DNA of 14,786 nt from an uncultured Treponema sp. Lineage in GTDB: Bacteria > Spirochaetota > Spirochaetia > Treponematales > Treponemataceae. The translations under genes were made by a program, and so were the position numbers. Of this stretch, positions 12,480-14,786 are shown piece by piece. How positions within the stretch are numbered: the first letter of the stretch is position 1; each line of letters begins with the position of its first letter. The stretch spans positions 1 to 14,786 of the forward strand of contig CAKUWD010000059.1 of the NCBI GenBank assembly GCA_934699065.1, given 5' to 3'. The notes below the pieces were generated by a model. It worked only from the letters and a program-made list of their open reading frames with translations. It had not been told where the DNA came from and did not search any database.

Positions 12480-14111
12480 ATGAAACAAAATATTTTTTTA
12501 AAATTTTTCTCTCCTTCTCAAGATGCACTTTCAAAGCTTTCTACAAAAGAAAAGGGCCAGATTCCAATTGTTTTATATGGAAATATTATTTTTATTTTAG
12601 GATTTTTTGTTACCACTATAACAGAATATACACGCGGAACTTATGTTCCAATGGTTTTCTCTATTGTAACCCAATTAACTTTTCTTTCAGCAGCTATACT
12701 GATGAAAAGAGATAAAATTGAAATTGCAATAACAATCGATACTTTTGGTATGCTAGTTGCGATTGCAGGAATTGTATTCTTTATGGGAATGGGAGAATCA
12801 CCTCTGGAGATTTACCGTTCAGCCTGCTTTATAGTTGTAATGGCAATTTTCAATCAGTTCTTTTCAATTAGAAAATATCAGATTTTAATATTCCTCTGTG
12901 CGACACTTTTTGAATGGGCTTTAGCATCTGTTTTTGAATTCCGGGCATTAAAAGAAGTAAACTTTTTTGAAACTGTTGCTGCTATAGGAATCGGAACTAC
13001 AGCTATTGGAACAAGTCTTTATGGAATGATGATTTTATGGAATCAGAATCAGAAAATTACAACAGAAGCTGTACAAGGCCGCGATGAAGCAGACAAGTCC
13101 TTGCATACAATTCGCAAGGTTTTTGAACAGAGTGCTGAAGGACTGGAAATTGGAAATCAGCTTAATAGTGAAGTTCAGAATGTAAACACTGGAATAAAGA
13201 ATATAAATGAACTTTATCAGTACCTTTCTTCTGAATCTGAAAATCTTTCAAAACAAACTCAACTAGTAAGCAACAGCAGTAATGAAGTTATCAGTCAGGT
13301 TTCAAAAATGCAGGCTAACATCAATAATCAAAATGATTCGCTTGTAGGAACCCTTACGGAAATGTCTCGTGTAGTAAAAAGACTTTCTAAAATTTCTGAA
13401 ATTGCAGAAAGCAGAAAATCTTCTATGAATGAAATGATTCACAGCTTTGATGTTCAGCTTTCGCAGATTAAAAGTCTGGAAAATGATGTTGCCCGGGTTC
13501 AGGAATCTTCAAAGCAGATTGAAGCCTTTGTAGATACCGTAAATAAGATTGCATCTCAAACTGGACTTCTTGCTATGAACGCCTCTATTGAAGCAGCCCA
13601 TGCCGGAACTCTTGGAAAAGGCTTTAATGTTATTGCCCAGGAAATCAGAAAGCTTTCAGAACAAACCTCAAGTAATGCGGCACAGATTACAGAAAAGCTT
13701 AGTGAAAATGCGGAGCTTGTTGAAAGTGCCACACGTTCTGCAAATAATTGCGCCAGCTACACAGAAAAGAGTAACACAGAACTTCACACCACGATTCAGG
13801 ATATTGAAAAGATTCTTGCCGGCATCAGTGAAATGAATGCAAGTACTGATGAAGTAATGAGTTCTCTGCAAAAGCTTGAAGGTGATGCAAACGATACAGA
13901 CACTATGGTAAAAAAATCTGTAGAACAGATTAATAATCAGAACAACACAATCGAAAATATTTCTGTCTTTGCAAATACATTAAAGCAACGCGTTGACTCG
14001 CTTGATTCTGTTCTCAATTCTATTAAGACAGCAATGTCAAATGTAAATGAAGTTGCCTTAAAGAATACCGAAACCAGCAAGCAGATTACAGATTCCCTGA
14101 AAGGGATTTAA
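12480..14111 (+). CDS. Methyl-accepting chemotaxis protein with membrane-embedded sensor
   Basis: The protein has 543 residues. Six hydrophobic segments fill the first 190 (about 28-48, 55-75, 80-103, 112-130, 133-153, 164-186) with no room for a periplasmic ligand domain. No HAMP domain is evident. The rest is a long coiled-coil signalling rod. Its hairpin tip lies at about 357-396 (IASQTGLLAMNASIEAAHAG, then IAQEIRKLSEQ), where receptors contact CheA and CheW. The input is presumably membrane-related or carried by another protein. The ATG has AAGG seven bases upstream. It is a single-gene unit with its own promoter. A short TCCCT/AGGGA hairpin at 14094-14106 overlaps the stop codon and could be a weak terminator. 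Confidence 0.88.
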   Translation: MKQNIFLKFFSPSQDALSKLSTKEKGQIPIVLYGNIIFILGFFVTTITEYTRGTYVPMVFSIVTQLTFLSAAILMKRDKIEIAITIDTFGMLVAIAGIVFFMGMGESPLEIYRSACFIVVMAIFNQFFSIRKYQILIFLCATLFEWALASVFEFRALKEVNFFETVAAIGIGTTAIGTSLYGMMILWNQNQKITTEAVQGRDEADKSLHTIRKVFEQSAEGLEIGNQLNSEVQNVNTGIKNINELYQYLSSESENLSKQTQLVSNSSNEVISQVSKMQANINNQNDSLVGTLTEMSRVVKRLSKISEIAESRKSSMNEMIHSFDVQLSQIKSLENDVARVQESSKQIEAFVDTVNKIASQTGLLAMNASIEAAHAGTLGKGFNVIAQEIRKLSEQTSSNAAQITEKLSENAELVESATRSANNCASYTEKSNTELHTTIQDIEKILAGISEMNASTDEVMSSLQKLEGDANDTDTMVKKSVEQINNQNNTIENISVFANTLKQRVDSLDSVLNSIKTAMSNVNEVALKNTETSKQITDSLKGI

Positions 14112-14132
14112 TAAGGGCTTTAATCTGGCGGA

Positions 14133-14582
14133 TTAGTTATCACTCCCCACAGTCCACTCTGTCCATTCAATGTGATTAAACTGCATCACATCGTCGGATT
14201 TTTTCATGCCGAGTTTCTCGTAAAAAGGAATCGCATTTTCGTTTGCAATCAGATAGACGGCAATATCTTTTTCACCACCGGCAATTTCGTGAGCCTTTTT
14301 CATAAGCGCACGGCCGATTCCCCGCCTTTCATAATTTCTGTCTACGCCTAAATCTGTAACATAAAGCCAATAACAGAAATCAGTTAGTCCGAATAAAATA
14401 CCCACAGCAAGCCCGTCCTCATTTCGAGCCACAAGACTGATTGAGACATTTTTCACAAGCTTCGGAATACGCTCATAAAATCTTTCCTTAGGGTATTGCG
14501 AACCAAGGTCTGTGCGTTTTAGAAAATCAATGTATTCTTCTGCGCTGATTCGCTCTTCTTTTATTGTGATATTATTGTTCAT
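14133..14582 (-). CDS. GNAT family N-acetyltransferase
   Basis: The protein has 149 residues. Motif A is LGVDRNYERRGIGRALMKKA (78-97), with the E-R-R-G-I-G loop at 85-90, and ENAIPFYEKLGMKKSD (115-130) closes the fold. The substrate is unknown. The ATG overlaps the stop of the truncated acetyltransferase stump upstream (ATGA), so translation is probably coupled. The ribosome binding site is weak (GGA eight bases away). It converges on the chemoreceptor gene with 21 bp between stops. Confidence 0.85.
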   Translation of the reverse strand: MNNNITIKEERISAEEYIDFLKRTDLGSQYPKERFYERIPKLVKNVSISLVARNEDGLAVGILFGLTDFCYWLYVTDLGVDRNYERRGIGRALMKKAHEIAGGEKDIAVYLIANENAIPFYEKLGMKKSDDVMQFNHIEWTEWTVGSDN

Positions 14583-14671
14583 TTTTCATTCCACGGTTCT
14601 TCAGAGTAAGCCGCTGTCATGGCCACGGCGAGAGTCGAAATGTCTTGTTGATTTGTTTGTTTTATTTCCAC
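14579..14671 (-). pseudogene. N-terminal stump of a GNAT acetyltransferase gene
   Basis: A 30-codon minus-strand frame starts with GTG at 14671 and ends in TGA at 14579. Its end (MTAAYSEEPWNEK) reads like the start of a GNAT, where members often have an EPWN-x-x-W motif; here the frame stops where the Trp is expected. The gene start overlaps the end of the upstream GNAT, and its stop overlaps the start codon of the next. It looks like a gene whose body was deleted, leaving the reading frame to couple the two neighbours. Confidence 0.5.
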
Positions 14672-14786
14672 ATTAATTCCATATCAATGCATTCCCAGTC
14701 AGAGCCAAGAATCTTCATAACTCTTTTGCTGAATGGCTTAAAGCCCACAGCTTCATAACAGGCCGGCTTTTCTATCTGCGTAACTT
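14662..14786 (-). CDS. C-terminal part of another GNAT-like acetyltransferase (cut by the window edge)
   Basis: From the right edge the minus strand reads through 41 codons to a TAA at 14664-14662. The fragment has the closing motif of the GNAT fold (EKPACYEAVGFKPFSKRVMK), followed by a tail ending in CIDMELMWK. The family call rests on this C-terminal piece alone. Its stop lies inside the start of the truncated gene that follows, so the three units form a tight minus-strand operon. Confidence 0.6.
   Translation of the reverse strand, partial: VTQIEKPACYEAVGFKPFSKRVMKILGSDWECIDMELMWK

Noticed and set aside
14094..14135. Terminators between the chemoreceptor and the convergent GNAT gene (TCCCT/AGGGA and TAATC/GATTA hairpins)
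   Set aside because: Stems are five base pairs with poor T-runs, and one lies inside the coding sequence. Noted only as a weak possibility under the chemoreceptor.

Overview
The window comes from an AT-rich bacterial chromosome with tightly packed genes. It is most likely a host-associated spirochaete, probably a gut or rumen Treponema. The evidence is indirect: a FliM/FliN-type flagellar switch domain inside a regulator, a membrane-embedded chemoreceptor, the codon and base composition, and a GC-rich folded repeat of a kind I associate from memory with Treponema. There is no rRNA, tRNA or CRISPR array.

Left part (1-3520, minus strand). The start codon of a gene running off the left edge sits behind a perfect inverted repeat that would hide its ribosome binding site in read-through mRNA. 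Next come an ECF-type sigma factor with a very long C-terminal extension, a 97-bp GC-rich multi-hairpin repeat, and the most unusual gene here: an XRE DNA-binding domain fused to a FliM-like domain and two FliN/SpoA domains. That gene has a good promoter, preceded by three GTAGAA boxes spaced exactly 21 bp apart. A remnant of an unrecognised gene lies upstream.

Middle part (3713-10814, plus strand). A run of small metabolic or resistance-type genes forms one or two operons: GNAT, GNAT, GNAT, P-loop kinase-like, GNAT, flavin reductase. A phage-derived pair follows under its own strong promoter (Bro-N/DinD-like protein plus XRE regulator; the mRNA looks leaderless). Then come an XRE regulator with a GyrI-like ligand domain, another GNAT and a SAM methyltransferase. 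Most junctions overlap or are shorter than 100 bp, which indicates co-expression.

Right part (10822-14786). A RhuM-Fic fusion and a YhcH/YiaL-type sugar protein lie on the minus strand. Divergent from them is a chemoreceptor with six membrane helices and no periplasmic domain; its promoter lies between and over two long palindromes. The window ends with three consecutive minus-strand GNAT units: a complete gene, a 30-codon stump of a second, and the 3' end of a third.

The window therefore mixes environmental sensing (sigma factor, chemoreceptor, FliM-fused regulator), small-molecule acetylation, and phage-derived regulatory or toxin-like genes. Two of the phage-derived genes (Bro-N/DinD and RhuM-Fic) each carry a long DNA palindrome at the corresponding place in the protein, just before a conserved DGK motif.
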